NCBI RefSeq assembly: GCF_005405885.1
Contig: NZ_BJFL01000019.1
Location: 42,377-106,376 of the forward strand
DNA: 64,000 nt
Direction of reading: 5' to 3'
Source of the DNA: Gandjariella thermophila
GTDB lineage: Bacteria; Actinomycetota; Actinomycetes; Mycobacteriales; Pseudonocardiaceae
Part shown: one piece after another, positions 42,737-53,200 of the stretch
Numbering within the stretch: position 1 is the first letter of the stretch
Layout of the letters: the number at the start of each line of letters is the position of its first letter
Made by a program: the position numbers and the translations under genes
The notes under the pieces: generated by a model
Databases searched by the model: none
The model's input: only the letters and a program-made list of their open reading frames with translations
What the model was told of the DNA's origin: nothing

Positions 42737-42874
42737 ATCACAGCAGCCTAACCGGAGTGGCTGGACCGATCCCGAAGTACCCGTCGGTAATGTGTCGCCG
42801 AGACCGATTCGGCACGGAATCCGCCGGTGCCGGCGGGCGGCGGTGAGGTTTCCGTGGCTGCTCGGAACAGGCTG

Positions 42875-43534
42875 TCAGGGCACCCGGTCGCTGACGCCGA
42901 CGTGGTCGGCGACCCACTCGTTGAACGGCCGCAGCGCGCGCCAGGCGTCCCGCACCCGGTCGAGGCAGCCGCGCTCGTGCAGCAGGTCGTCCGGCGGCCA
43001 GCGGCACACCGCGTAGATGCTGCGGTGCCGCAGCAGGTCCAGCCGTGGATGGTCGGCCGGGTAGTCGCGGGGCCGGGTGCGCAGCGTCTCGCCCCTGATC
43101 TCCCAGCCGCCGCTTCGCAGCCCGTCCAGGATGCGGCGCAGGTTCTCGCCGCGGCGGTCCTCCGCCGCCGCCTCCCGGTACCGGGCGAGCTGGTCGGGCT
43201 GCAGGTGGAACGCACCGCCGCCGGCCAGCAGCCCATCCGCGCTGACCTGCACGTAGCAGGCGCCGCCGCCACGGCCACGCTCGATCACGCCGCCGCAGTG
43301 CGTCTTGTACGGCGCCTTGTCCTTGCTGAACCGCACATCCCGGTACGGCCGGAACACCTTGGCCTCGCCGAACTCGGCGAACTCCTCGGCCAGCTCGGCG
43401 AGCAGGGCCTCCATCGGCGCCCGCACGTCGTTCTCGTACACGGCACGGTGGTCCTGCCAGTACGCCTTGGAGTTGTCCGCCGCCAGGCCCTCGTAGAAGT
43501 CGACGGCGCCGTCCCCGAATCCCTCGAACCGCAC
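42875..43534 (-). CDS. DUF2461 family protein
   Basis: A 219-residue protein from GTG 43534. It matches DUF2461 (TIGR02453-type): FYEGLAADNSKAYWQDHRAVYENDV near the start, KVFRPYRDVRFSKDKAPYKTHCGGVIE, then GGGACYVQVSADGLLAGGGAFHLQPDQLARYREAAA. The family is widespread and its biochemical role is not established. About 140 bases separate it from pyk. The gene start is about 100 bases from the divergent alpha-mannosidase. Confidence 0.88.
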   Translation of the reverse strand: MRFEGFGDGAVDFYEGLAADNSKAYWQDHRAVYENDVRAPMEALLAELAEEFAEFGEAKVFRPYRDVRFSKDKAPYKTHCGGVIERGRGGGACYVQVSADGLLAGGGAFHLQPDQLARYREAAAEDRRGENLRRILDGLRSGGWEIRGETLRTRPRDYPADHPRLDLLRHRSIYAVCRWPPDDLLHERGCLDRVRDAWRALRPFNEWVADHVGVSDRVP

Positions 43535-43631
43535 GGCCCGCAGGGTACGTCTGTCCCCCGACAGGTTCCTCGCCCTCGGTGGGCGGCCTCGGCAGACTGA
43601 CCGTGGGACGCCGATGCGCGAAGGGGCAACC

Positions 43632-46616
43632 ATGCACGACGATCGGATCCTGGTCGAGGGCCGCGTCAACCGGGTGCTGGCCGAGCGGCTGTGGCCGGCG
43701 GTCTACCCGGAGTCGGTGCCCGCGGAGGTGGCGGTGTGGCACGCGCCCGGCGAGCCGGTGCCGGTCGCCGACGGCTTGGCCGCCTGCTACGCCCCGATCC
43801 GGCCCGGGGAACCGTGGGGTCCACCGTGGGGCACCAGTTGGTTCCGGGTGCGCGGCCAGGTTCCGGAGCGCTGGGCGGGCCGCGCCGTGGAGGCCGTCGT
43901 CGACCTCGGCTTCGACCGGGGCATGCCCGGCTTCCAGGCCGAGGGGCTGGTGTACCGGGCGGACGGCACCCCGGTGAAGGGCCTCAGCCCGCGCAACGCC
44001 TGGGTGCCGGTGGGCGATCCGGCCACCGGCGGCGAGCCGGTCGAGCTGTACGTGGAGGCGGCGGCCAACCCGACGATCCTGGGTAACCCGCCGTTCGCGC
44101 CCACCCCGCTCGGCGATCCGGCCACCGCCGGCGACGCGCCGCTGTACCGGCTGGGCCGGGTGGAGCTGGCGGTGTTCGACGCCGAGGTGTGGGGATTGGC
44201 GCACGACGTCGAGGTGCTGGCCCAGCTCATGCGCGAGGTGGACCTGATCAGCCCGCGCCGCTGGGAGATCCTGCGGGCGCTGGAACGCGCGCTGGACGCG
44301 CTCGACCTGCAGGACGTGCCCGGCACGGCGGCCGCCGCGCGCAAGCACCTCGCCGGCGTGCTGGCCAGCCCGGCGCACGCCAGCGCGCACCGCATCTGGG
44401 CGGTGGGTCACGCGCACATCGACTCGGCGTGGCTGTGGCCGCTGCGGGAGACGGTGCGCAAGGTGGCGCGCACGGCGGCGAACGTGACCGCGCTGATGGA
44501 CGACCATCCGGAATTCGTGTTCGCGATGTCCCAGGCCCAGCAGTTGGCCTGGCTAGCCGAGCACCACCCGGCGGTGTTCGCCCGGGTGCGGGAGAAGGTG
44601 GCCGCCGGGCGGTTCGTCCCGGTCGGCGGTATGTGGGTGGAGTCGGACACCAACATGCCCGGCGGCGAGGCGCTGGCGCGGCAGTTCGTGCACGGCAAGC
44701 GCTTCTTCGTCGAGCAGTTCGGGGTGGAGACCGAGGAGGTGTGGCTGCCCGACTCGTTCGGCTACACCGCCGCGCTGCCACAACTCGTGGCGCTGTCCGG
44801 GTCGCGGTGGTTCCTCACCCAGAAGATCTCGTGGAGCCAGACGAACCGGTTCCCGCACCACACGTTCTGGTGGGAGGGCATCGACGGCACCCGGGTCTTC
44901 ACCCACTTCCCGCCGGTGGACACCTACAACGCCGAGTTGTCCGGGCGGGAACTGGCGCACGCCTCGGGCAGCTTCACCGACAAGGGCAACGCGAACTCGT
45001 CGCTGGTGCCGTTCGGCTGGGGCGACGGCGGCGGAGGACCGACCAGGGACATGCTGGCCCGCGCCGCGCGCCTGGCCGATCTGGAGGGCTCGCCTCGGGT
45101 GACGATCGGTGCGCCGGCCGAGTTCTTCCGGCACGCCGAGGCCGAGTACCCGAACGCGCCGGTGTGGGTGGGTGAGCTGTACCTGGAGTTCCACCGCGGC
45201 ACCTACACCAGCCAGGCGCGCACCAAGCGCGGCAACCGGCGCAGCGAGCACCTGCTGCGCGAGGCCGAACTGTGGGCGGCCACCGCGGCGGTCCGCACCG
45301 GCTTCTGCTACCCGTACGACCGCCTGGACCGGATCTGGAAGACCGTGCTGCTGCACCAGTTCCACGACATCCTGCCCGGATCGTCGATCGCCTGGGTACA
45401 CCGCGAGGCCGAGCGTGCCTACGCCGCCGTGGCCACCGAACTGGCGGAGATCATCGCCGGTGCGCAGCGCGCGCTGGCCGGTGGCGGCACGGAGCGCATC
45501 GTGTTCAACGCGGCGCCGTACGCAAGGGACGGCGTGCCCGCGCTCGGCGCCGCGGTGTCCATTGTGGACGCCGCTCCGGTGCGGGTGCGCGACGGGGTGC
45601 TGGACAACGGACTGCTCCGGGTGACCGTGGACGCCGCCGGACTCATCACGTCCATTGTGGACGTCGAGGCGGACCGCGAGGTGGTCGCGCCCGGCGGGCG
45701 CGCCAACCTGCTCCAGCTCCACCCCGACTTCCCGAACGCGTGGGACGCCTGGGACGTGGACGCGTTCTACCGCAACACGGTCACCGACCTGACCGCGGTG
45801 GACGAGGTCGTCGCCGAGGAGCCGGACGCGATCCGCGTGACGCGCTCGTTCTCCCGCTCCACGGTCTCCCAGGTGCTCCGGCTGCCCGCCGGGGCGAAAC
45901 GGCTGGAGATCGACACCGAGGTGGACTGGCACGAGACCGAGAAGTTCCTCAAGCTGGCCTTTCCGCTGGACGTGCGCACCGACCGCGCCGCGGCGGAGAT
46001 CCAGTTCGGCCACGTGTACCGGCCCACGCACGCCAACACGAGCTGGGACGCGGCCAAGTTCGAGGTGTGCGCGCACCGGTGGGTGCACGTCGCGGAACCC
46101 GGCTACGGCGTCGCCCTGGCCAACGACGCCACCTACGGCCATGACGTGACCAACTCCCGGCTGACCACCACGGTTCGGGTGTCCCTGCTGCGCGCGCCGC
46201 GGTTCCCCGATCCGGACACCGACCATGGCGTGCACCGGTTCCGGCACGCCCTGGTCCCGGGCGCCTCGGTACTCGACGCCGTGCGCGAGGGCTACCGGAT
46301 CAACCTGCCCGGCCGGGAGTTCCGCGGCGGCCGCCCGGTCGAGCCGCTGGTGTCCGTGGACAACCCGGCCGTGGTCGTCGAGTCGGTGAAGCTCGCCGAC
46401 GACCGCTCCGGTGACGTCGTGCTCCGGCTGTACGAGGCCGCTGGCGGCCGGGCCCGTGCCCGGGTCACCGCCGGCTTCCCCCTGGCCGGCGCGACATCCA
46501 CCGACCTGCTGGAACGCCCGTGGCCCACGCCCGCCGAGTACCCCGTCACCGACGGCGGCTTCTCGGTGAGCCTCACCCCGTTCCAGGTGCTCACCCTGCG
46601 GCTCGCCCGCCGCTGA
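43632..46616 (+). CDS. Alpha-mannosidase, glycoside hydrolase family 38
   Basis: A 994-residue cytoplasmic enzyme; no signal peptide. ATG 43632 is favoured by AAGGGG eight bases upstream; ATG 43614 is in frame. The GH38 core has the zinc residues in VGHAHIDSAWLWPLRET, GGMWVESDTNMPGGEALARQ, and the nucleophile Asp in VWLPDSFGYTAALPQL. FHDILPGSSI supplies a further ligand. The C-terminal beta domains (DTEVDWHETEKFLKLAFPLD) are complete. Family members cleave alpha-mannosides, as in mannan or N-glycan degradation. A hairpin follows at 46623. Confidence 0.93.
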   Translation: MHDDRILVEGRVNRVLAERLWPAVYPESVPAEVAVWHAPGEPVPVADGLAACYAPIRPGEPWGPPWGTSWFRVRGQVPERWAGRAVEAVVDLGFDRGMPGFQAEGLVYRADGTPVKGLSPRNAWVPVGDPATGGEPVELYVEAAANPTILGNPPFAPTPLGDPATAGDAPLYRLGRVELAVFDAEVWGLAHDVEVLAQLMREVDLISPRRWEILRALERALDALDLQDVPGTAAAARKHLAGVLASPAHASAHRIWAVGHAHIDSAWLWPLRETVRKVARTAANVTALMDDHPEFVFAMSQAQQLAWLAEHHPAVFARVREKVAAGRFVPVGGMWVESDTNMPGGEALARQFVHGKRFFVEQFGVETEEVWLPDSFGYTAALPQLVALSGSRWFLTQKISWSQTNRFPHHTFWWEGIDGTRVFTHFPPVDTYNAELSGRELAHASGSFTDKGNANSSLVPFGWGDGGGGPTRDMLARAARLADLEGSPRVTIGAPAEFFRHAEAEYPNAPVWVGELYLEFHRGTYTSQARTKRGNRRSEHLLREAELWAATAAVRTGFCYPYDRLDRIWKTVLLHQFHDILPGSSIAWVHREAERAYAAVATELAEIIAGAQRALAGGGTERIVFNAAPYARDGVPALGAAVSIVDAAPVRVRDGVLDNGLLRVTVDAAGLITSIVDVEADREVVAPGGRANLLQLHPDFPNAWDAWDVDAFYRNTVTDLTAVDEVVAEEPDAIRVTRSFSRSTVSQVLRLPAGAKRLEIDTEVDWHETEKFLKLAFPLDVRTDRAAAEIQFGHVYRPTHANTSWDAAKFEVCAHRWVHVAEPGYGVALANDATYGHDVTNSRLTTTVRVSLLRAPRFPDPDTDHGVHRFRHALVPGASVLDAVREGYRINLPGREFRGGRPVEPLVSVDNPAVVVESVKLADDRSGDVVLRLYEAAGGRARARVTAGFPLAGATSTDLLERPWPTPAEYPVTDGGFSVSLTPFQVLTLRLARR

Positions 46617-46622
46617 TCGGAC

Positions 46623-46651
46623 GACCGGCGTAACGGTTGGGCCCGCCGGTC
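46623..46651 (+). terminator. Hairpin after the alpha-mannosidase gene
   Basis: GACCGGCG (46623-46630) and CGCCGGTC (46644-46651), an 8-bp perfect stem with a 13-base loop, six bases past the stop. It separates the mannosidase from the chaperone-protease operon that begins at 46814. Confidence 0.5.
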
Positions 46652-46813
46652 CGACTATGACCGCGAGCCGGCAAAAGATCGCGCGCCGCGACCGGCGGGC
46701 ACGCGTTTGGGCCGTCCGGGTGAAGGGGGGAACGGCCAGCCGTGGATCAGTGGTCGAATCGACGTATCAGCCGCCACGCACCACAGACGATCTCCGGGGG
46801 AGGAACCGTCACG

Positions 46814-47281
46814 ATGGTCAGTTCTGCGCGCCGTGCGGAGTTGCTGCTCGACCCAGAGGTCACCGACGAGTCGGAACACGAACTCGTCGCCACCTTCGGC
46901 GCCATGGGTTTCCACGCCGAGAGCCGCAGGAAGCTGCCCCACCGGGGCGCCGCCGAACTCGACTGGCTGGTGCTGGCCGCCCTGCCGCTGCACGCCTTTC
47001 TCAGCGGGCTCGGCTCGGCCGCGGTGAAAGACGTTTACCGCGCGGTCAAGACAGTGGCTCGGCGCGCCACCGGGCGGCGGAAAACCGAGACCGGCCACCG
47101 GGTTCCGCTCATCCTGCAAGATAGCGAGAGCAAGCTGCAGATCGTGCTGGAGGACGATCTGCCCGTCGAGGCGTACCACCAGCTTGTCGCGCTCGACCTG
47201 ACGTCCTACCGGCTCGGTCGGCTGCGCTACGACCGGCAGCGGGGCACATGGCGGTCCGAACGCGACGAGGCGGCCGGGTAA
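46814..47281 (+). CDS. First gene of the CHAT-Hsp70 operon: 155-residue protein of unknown function
   Basis: The ATG at 46814 follows GGGGGAGGAACC, so a longer frame from 46742 is unlikely. I do not recognise the family. Residues 13-45 look like a short alpha/beta segment (TDESEHELVATFGAMGF). A hydrophobic stretch, LDWLVLAALPLHAFLSGLGS, is followed by a helix DVYRAVKTVARRATGRRK and a beta-rich end, VPLILQDSESKLQIVLEDDLP and LDLTSYRLGRLRYDRQRGTW. The hydrophobic segment is marginal for a membrane helix. The start of a seven-gene operon and a nine-base gap to the next gene suggest it is a sensor, adaptor or effector-associated domain of the system. Confidence 0.7.
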   Translation: MVSSARRAELLLDPEVTDESEHELVATFGAMGFHAESRRKLPHRGAAELDWLVLAALPLHAFLSGLGSAAVKDVYRAVKTVARRATGRRKTETGHRVPLILQDSESKLQIVLEDDLPVEAYHQLVALDLTSYRLGRLRYDRQRGTWRSERDEAAG

Positions 47282-47290
47282 GTCACGGCC

Positions 47291-50257
47291 ATGTGGCCAC
47301 ACATCGGGCTACGCCGCGCACGCAGGGCGAACACCGAGGGTCAACAGGCGCTGGCCAGCGGCCACCTGGATGTGGCGGAACGGGGCTTCACCGCCGCACT
47401 GAAACAGGTGGGCGACAAGGCGGTCCGCCGTCCGTCCCCGGACAGTCCGGCCACGGAGATCGCCGCCGCGGCGAGCCTCGGGTTGGGCCGCGTCTGCCTT
47501 GCCCGCGACGACCTCCGTGCGGCCGACCTGCGCTTCGGCCAGGTTCAGCGGCTGCGGCCGGCACGGGCCGACGGCTTCTACTGGGCCGGGTGCACCGCGG
47601 CCCACGCGGCCGACTTCGCGCGCGCGGAATGGTTCTTCGGCGCCGCACTGGAGAGGGACGCCGGGCTGGGCCGGGCCTACCTGCAGCGCGCCCAGGTCCG
47701 GGCGCGGCTGGGCCGCGAGGATCTCGCGCTCACCGACCTCGCCGCCGCGGACCGGTGCGGGGCGCTGGACGGCAGGGCGCGGTTGCTGACCGCCGCGCTG
47801 CTGTTACGGCACCGCCAGTGGGCGGCGGCCGAGTCCTTCGCGGCCGCGGCGGGCGCCGAGCAGCCGGTGGCCGCGGCGATCCGCGGCATCGCCGCGCACG
47901 AGCAGGGCAGGGTCGCTGCCGCGTTCGAGGCGTACCAGCACGCCATCGCCGGCGGCTGCCGCCCGGACGTGGTCCTGCTGCGCCACGGCCTGGCCGGTTA
48001 CCAGCTACGCAGGTTCACCGCCAGCGTCGACTCCTGGACCGCGCTGCGTGACCGTCACCCGCGGCGCGACGCGCTGGTCCGGCTCGCCGCCACGGCGCAC
48101 CACGCCCGCGCGGAGCAGCGGGCGGCCCGGTCCGACTTCGCCGGCGCGATCGAGGACGTCCAGGCTGCCCGGTCCGCCGTCCCGTCCGGCGAGCTGGACG
48201 CCGCGATTCCCGAGCTGAACCTGCACGCGGCGGCGCGGGCCCTCGCCTCCGGCGACCGGGAACGGGCGCGGGCACACCTCGTCGCCAGCGGCGACCCGAG
48301 GGCGTCCCGGTATCTCGGGCTGCTGAGCCTGCTCGACCGCGAGTCGGCCGACGCGGAGCGGCACTGGCGCGCGGTGCTCGACCGCACGCCCAGCGACCCG
48401 CAGGCGCGCCTCGGGCTCGCCCTCTGCGCGCTGCACCAGGGACGGCCGGACGAAGCGGCGCTGGCCGAACTGAGCGGGCCGGACGTCCCGGACCGTGTCC
48501 GCCGGCCCGCCGCCCACGCGCTCGCCGCGTGGCACGTCCGGCAACACCGGTGGTCCGCCGCGGTGGACGCGCTCGCCGCGATCCCCGAGGACGACCCGTG
48601 GCGGGCCCAGGTGCTGCCGGAATGCCTGTACCGCAGCGGGCGGGACGCGGAGCTGCACGGGCTGCCGGACAACCCGTGGCAGGCGCTTGCCCGGGTGCGC
48701 GCCGGCGCTCCGGACGACGACACCGCCGCGGCCGCCGGCGACCAGCGCGTCCGCCGGGAACGGGATCTGCTGCTGCGGGACGGCGCGCTCGCCGCCGCGG
48801 CACGGGCCGAGTGGGACCAGGCGGCGTCCCTGCTGCACCGGGCCGCGGCAGCCGGGCGAGACAGCCCGGAACCATCCGAGGCGCTGCTGTACGGCATGGG
48901 CGGCCACCGGTCCGAGGCGATCGAATGGCTCGCCGCCGCGGCGCGGCGGGCGCCGGCCGACGCCCGCGTCGGCCACGCGCTGGCGCTGATGCTGCTGCAC
49001 ACCCTCAGCGCACCGGACCTCGCGCCACCGCCGGCGGCGAGCTGGAGCACCTGCATCGCCGTGTGGACGTCCGTGCTGTGCCACGAGACGTTCTGGGAGG
49101 AGTGGCGGCAGCGCGCGCAACGCCGGTACGACCGCTCGGTCACCCCGGCCATGGTGGAGTCCCTGCGGACCCGGTTACGCGACCTCGTCGAGCACCGGGC
49201 GAGCGCGGCCGGCGTCGACGAGGCGCCGTTCATCCTGCGCCGGGAGCAGGACGCGGCACGGCTGCTGGGCGAGCTCGGCGGGCTGCCGTTGCCGTCGAAC
49301 GGCGACCGGCTGGTCTGCGGGCCGGTGCGCATCGCCGAGCTCGGGCTGCACCGGGAGTTCGGCTGGTTCGTGGTGGCGTTGCGCGACGCCGAGTGCTTCG
49401 AGGACCTGCTGCGCCAGTTCTCCCGGGTCGGTCTCGCCGAGGCCCGGCTGGCCACCGGGCGCGCGGCCGAGGCGCTGACCCTCGCCATGGACCTGCGGTG
49501 CGGCTCCTGCGGGGCCGGCGCCGCCCGTCCGGACCGGGCCAAGCCGCCGCTGGTGTGCGCGGCGGACTGCCCGGAGTTCGACCGGCACAACCCCGCGTAC
49601 GCCGGCCTGGCGGACAAGCACGAGGAACTGCGCGCCCGGGGCACGGAGGTCGTCACCGAGGCCCTGCTGGACCTTGCCAGGGCGGCGATCACCCGGGCCG
49701 AGACGGATATCGCCGAGGCCGCCCGGTGCTGGCGGGAGGCGGCCGGGCACGGCGCCCGCCTCGGGGTGCGCGCCGAGGTGCTGCGGATCGTGGTGGACAC
49801 CGCGGTGGGCCGGGCCGAGGCGCTCAGCCGCAAGAAGAACTGGACCGGCGCGATCGACGTGCTGGACGCCGCGCGGACCGTCGTCGGCAGCGGCGCTCCC
49901 GCCGAGGCGGAACGGCTGATCGCGCAGCTCGCGTCCCTACTGACCACCCGGGGCATCGACGCGGTCAACAAGGACCGCGGCAACGCGCGGGCCGCGCACG
50001 CGGATCTCACCCGCGCGCTCCGCCTGGCGCCCCAACTGATTCGGGCCCGGCGCAACCTCGGCCTGCTGCTGCGCATCATGGCGCACGACCGGCTGGAGGC
50101 ACGCGACTTCCTGGAAGCCGTGCAACTGCTCAGCGAGTCCGTCCAGCAGTTCGACCGCGCCCTGGCCGACAAGCCGGGCCACCCGGAGCTGCGCGAGGAG
50201 CGCGAGACAGCCTGGTCCGAGCTGCAGGCGCTGGTCCGCGCGCTGGGGGGACGGTAG
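47291..50257 (+). CDS. TPR scaffold protein with C-terminal Cys-cluster domain
   Basis: A 988-residue cytoplasmic protein. Residues about 10-560 are TPR-like units, such as AAASLGLGRVCLARDDLRAADLRFGQ and LLSLLDRESADAERHWRAVL. From about 555 the sequence parallels the C-terminus of the CHAT protein: GGLPLPSNGDRLVCGP and GLHREFGWFVVAL near 660-700, a Cys cluster at 737, 740, 756 and 760 (RCGSC...VCAADC) followed by RHNPAYAGL, then helices and final TPRs (LTRALRLAPQLIRARRNLG). The four cysteines could hold zinc. No catalytic motif is seen. It is followed after three bases by the CHAT gene. Probable scaffold or regulatory partner. Confidence 0.8.
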   Translation: MWPHIGLRRARRANTEGQQALASGHLDVAERGFTAALKQVGDKAVRRPSPDSPATEIAAAASLGLGRVCLARDDLRAADLRFGQVQRLRPARADGFYWAGCTAAHAADFARAEWFFGAALERDAGLGRAYLQRAQVRARLGREDLALTDLAAADRCGALDGRARLLTAALLLRHRQWAAAESFAAAAGAEQPVAAAIRGIAAHEQGRVAAAFEAYQHAIAGGCRPDVVLLRHGLAGYQLRRFTASVDSWTALRDRHPRRDALVRLAATAHHARAEQRAARSDFAGAIEDVQAARSAVPSGELDAAIPELNLHAAARALASGDRERARAHLVASGDPRASRYLGLLSLLDRESADAERHWRAVLDRTPSDPQARLGLALCALHQGRPDEAALAELSGPDVPDRVRRPAAHALAAWHVRQHRWSAAVDALAAIPEDDPWRAQVLPECLYRSGRDAELHGLPDNPWQALARVRAGAPDDDTAAAAGDQRVRRERDLLLRDGALAAAARAEWDQAASLLHRAAAAGRDSPEPSEALLYGMGGHRSEAIEWLAAAARRAPADARVGHALALMLLHTLSAPDLAPPPAASWSTCIAVWTSVLCHETFWEEWRQRAQRRYDRSVTPAMVESLRTRLRDLVEHRASAAGVDEAPFILRREQDAARLLGELGGLPLPSNGDRLVCGPVRIAELGLHREFGWFVVALRDAECFEDLLRQFSRVGLAEARLATGRAAEALTLAMDLRCGSCGAGAARPDRAKPPLVCAADCPEFDRHNPAYAGLADKHEELRARGTEVVTEALLDLARAAITRAETDIAEAARCWREAAGHGARLGVRAEVLRIVVDTAVGRAEALSRKKNWTGAIDVLDAARTVVGSGAPAEAERLIAQLASLLTTRGIDAVNKDRGNARAAHADLTRALRLAPQLIRARRNLGLLLRIMAHDRLEARDFLEAVQLLSESVQQFDRALADKPGHPELREERETAWSELQALVRALGGR

Positions 50258-50260
50258 GCC

Positions 50261-53200
50261 GTGCTGGAGTTCGACGAGCTACGGGTCCGGGTCCGCCGCA
50301 TCGGCGCGCGGCGGTACCTGGTGCTGGCCAACGGCGCCGCGCACGCCGCGACCATCCGGCGCGTCGCGGACGAACCGGCGGAGCTACGCCGGGAGTTCGA
50401 CGAACTGATCGACATCGAACTCGGCAACGCGCCCACCGGGGCCACGAACGTGTCCACCCGGCTGCGCCAGCTCGGCCGGTCGGTGTTCGACCTGGTCTTC
50501 GACGAGGAACTCGCCGCCTGCCTGCGCCGGGCACGCGCGCAGACGCAGCGGCACACGCACGGCCTGCGGCTGCGCTTCGATCTTCCGGCCGAGTTGCACG
50601 ACCTTCCGGTGGAGGCGCTGCGTTCGCCGTCGGACCGGGCGGAGCAGACCCTGGCGCTCAACGCCAACCTCTCCGTGGTCCGTTCCCTGCCCGGGGACTC
50701 CCCCGGCCACCGGCTGCCCACCGCGGGGGACGAACCGGAGGTCATCCGGCTGCTGGTCGCCACCGCGTCACCCGTCGAGGCGGGGCTTCCGCCGATCGAC
50801 GTGGAGCACGAGCTTGCCGCGCTGCGTGCCGCGCTGCCCGCGCTGGTCATGCAGATGACGGTGCGCGAGCACGCGACCCGGCGGGACATTGAGACGTGGT
50901 TGGCCGAGCACACCGACCGGCCCGCCGCCGTGCTGCTGATCGCGCACGGCAGCTACGACCGGGCCCGGGACGAGGGCGTCGTGCTGCTCGAGGGCGAGGA
51001 CGGCGCCGCGGACCGCGTCCCCGGCCACCTGCTCAGCGGCATCCTGGTGCGGGCACAGCGGTTGCGCCTGGTCGTGCTGAACCTGTGCGACGGCGCGAGC
51101 AACACCCGGTTGGAACCGTTCGCCGGCGTCGCGCAGGCGCTGATCGGGCGGGGAATTCCCGCCGTGGCCGGGATGAACGGGCTGGTGACCGACCGCGCCG
51201 CGATCACCTTCGGGCCGTTGCTGTTGGAGGGTGTCTGCTCGAACAAGACGGTGGACGAGGCGATGACCGCCGCCCGGCAGCACATCGCCAATTTGCCGGG
51301 CCACACCACGATCGAGTGGGCCACGCCGACGCTGTTCCTGCACGAGGCCTGCGGCCACGGCTGGCTGTTCAAGGCGCGCGAGGTGGTCGGCGGCGACGAC
51401 GAGGTGACCGATCCGCTGCGCGCCGGCGAGGCGGCGCTCGCCCGCTTCGACGCGCCGGGCAACGTCGACCTGGCCAGCGTGCTCGCGGCCGCCCGGTTCC
51501 TGCGCACCGCGCACGACTGGGACGGCGTGCTGCGCACCGCGCGCACCCGAAAGCAGACCCACGACCAGTCATTGCTGATCACGGAGGCGCAGATCGAGCT
51601 GGCCTGGCCGGCGATCGAGCGGCTGTGCGAGGTGCTGGCCGCCGAGGCCGACCCGGAACAGGCGGCGAAACTGCTCGACGGGGTCCGCCCGCTGCTGCCC
51701 GGCGCGCTGTTCCGCCGCCTCCACCAGGAGATCGGCCAGGTGCGGGCGCTCGCCGACCTGGTGGCCAAGGCGGAGGCGGCGGAGGCGGGCGCGGACTGGT
51801 CCACCGCGGTGCGCTGCTACGAGGAGGTGTTGGCGCAGCGCCCCGACGGGATCCGCAACGTCCCCGCCCGGTTGGCGGCCGCGCGGCAGGAGGCGGGGCT
51901 GGCCGCCCGCTACGCCAGCGCGGAGGAGCACCGGCTGGCCGGGCGGTGGCCGGCCGCGCTGGCCGGGTACACGGACGTGCTCGCGCTGCGCGGCGACGGG
52001 TACCGGGCCGCCGCCGAGTGGGCCGGCTACGCGCGGGGCCGGCTCGCCGAGGCGGACGGGCGCTGGGCCGACGCGACCGCCGCGTACCAGGACTGCGGCG
52101 GGTTCGAGGACGCGCCGGCCAGGTTGGCGGCCGTGCGGGGGCGGGCCGCGGCCGACGCCGGCGACTGGGCCGAGGCGCATCGCCACCTCGTCGCCGCGGG
52201 ACGGCTCGGTGCACCCGTTGACGAGTGGTCCCGCTACGCCGCCGCGCGGGTCGCCGAGGCGGCGGAGCAGTGGGCGGCGGCCGCCGAGGAGTTCACCCGG
52301 CTCGGCGCGTTTCTGGACAGCGAGGGACGGGCGCGGTTCGCCGCCGGCCACGTGGCCGCCGAGTCCGGCGACCAGGTGGCGGCGGTGCGCGCGTGGGAGG
52401 CGCTGGCCGGCGACGGCTGGGCGGTGGCCGCCCCGCTGGCCGCGGCGCGCGGTGCGCTGTACCAGCGGGCCGTGGCGGCCGAGCAGGCGCAGGAGTGGCC
52501 GCGCGCGGCGGAGTGGTTCGGCGTGCTGCCGCCCGACCACGGGGACGCCGCGGCGCGCGCCGAGTACGCGCGGGCGCGGATCGCCGAGACGGCGGGCGAC
52601 TGGCCGGCCGCCGCCGAGGGCTACCAGCGGGCCGGAGAGCACGCCGACGCCACGGCACGGCTGGGCTACGCGCGGGCCCGCTCCGCCGAGCTGGCGGGCG
52701 AGTGGGAGGCCGCCGCGGAGCAGTACGCGACGCTGCCCAGGCGTCTGCTCGATGCCGCCGCGCGCGCCCAGTACGCGGCCGGGCGGGCGGCTGACACCCG
52801 GGAGGACTGGGCGGGGGTGCTGGACAGCTTCGGCGGCCTGCCGAACGACTTCGCCGGCGGCGAGGTGGGCCGGCGGCGCCGGTTCGCCCGGGCCAAGCTG
52901 GCCGAGCAGGGCACCGAGTGGACCTCGGTGCTCGCCCTCCTCGGCGAGGCCCCGGACGAGGAGCGCGACGGCCTGGTCGGCCTGCTCCGCCGCAAGGCGC
53001 GGGGCCGGCTGGCCGAGGGGGAGGACTGGGCCTCGGCCGCGGCCATCTACGCGCCCGCCGCGCATGCCGACGAGGATCTCGGCAGGTCCCACCGGTACGC
53101 CACCGGCCGAGTGTCCGAACGCGACGAGGAGTGGTCCGAGGCGCTGGCCGCGTACGCCGGCCTGCCCGAGGATTACCGGGACGTCGCCGTGCGCGCCGGT

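Noticed and set aside
39479..42751. 1,090-codon plus-strand frame over uppP, tesB and pyk
   Set aside because: Crosses three well-identified genes on both strands; no recognisable product.
46617..46813. HAIR or CIRCE heat-shock operator ahead of the Hsp70 operon
   Set aside because: I looked for CTTGAGT-N7-ACTCAAG and TTAGCACTC-type inverted repeats and saw none.
48055..50913. Long Ser/Arg-rich minus-strand frame opposite the TPR and CHAT genes
   Set aside because: Composition follows the third-position GC of the sense genes; no domain.
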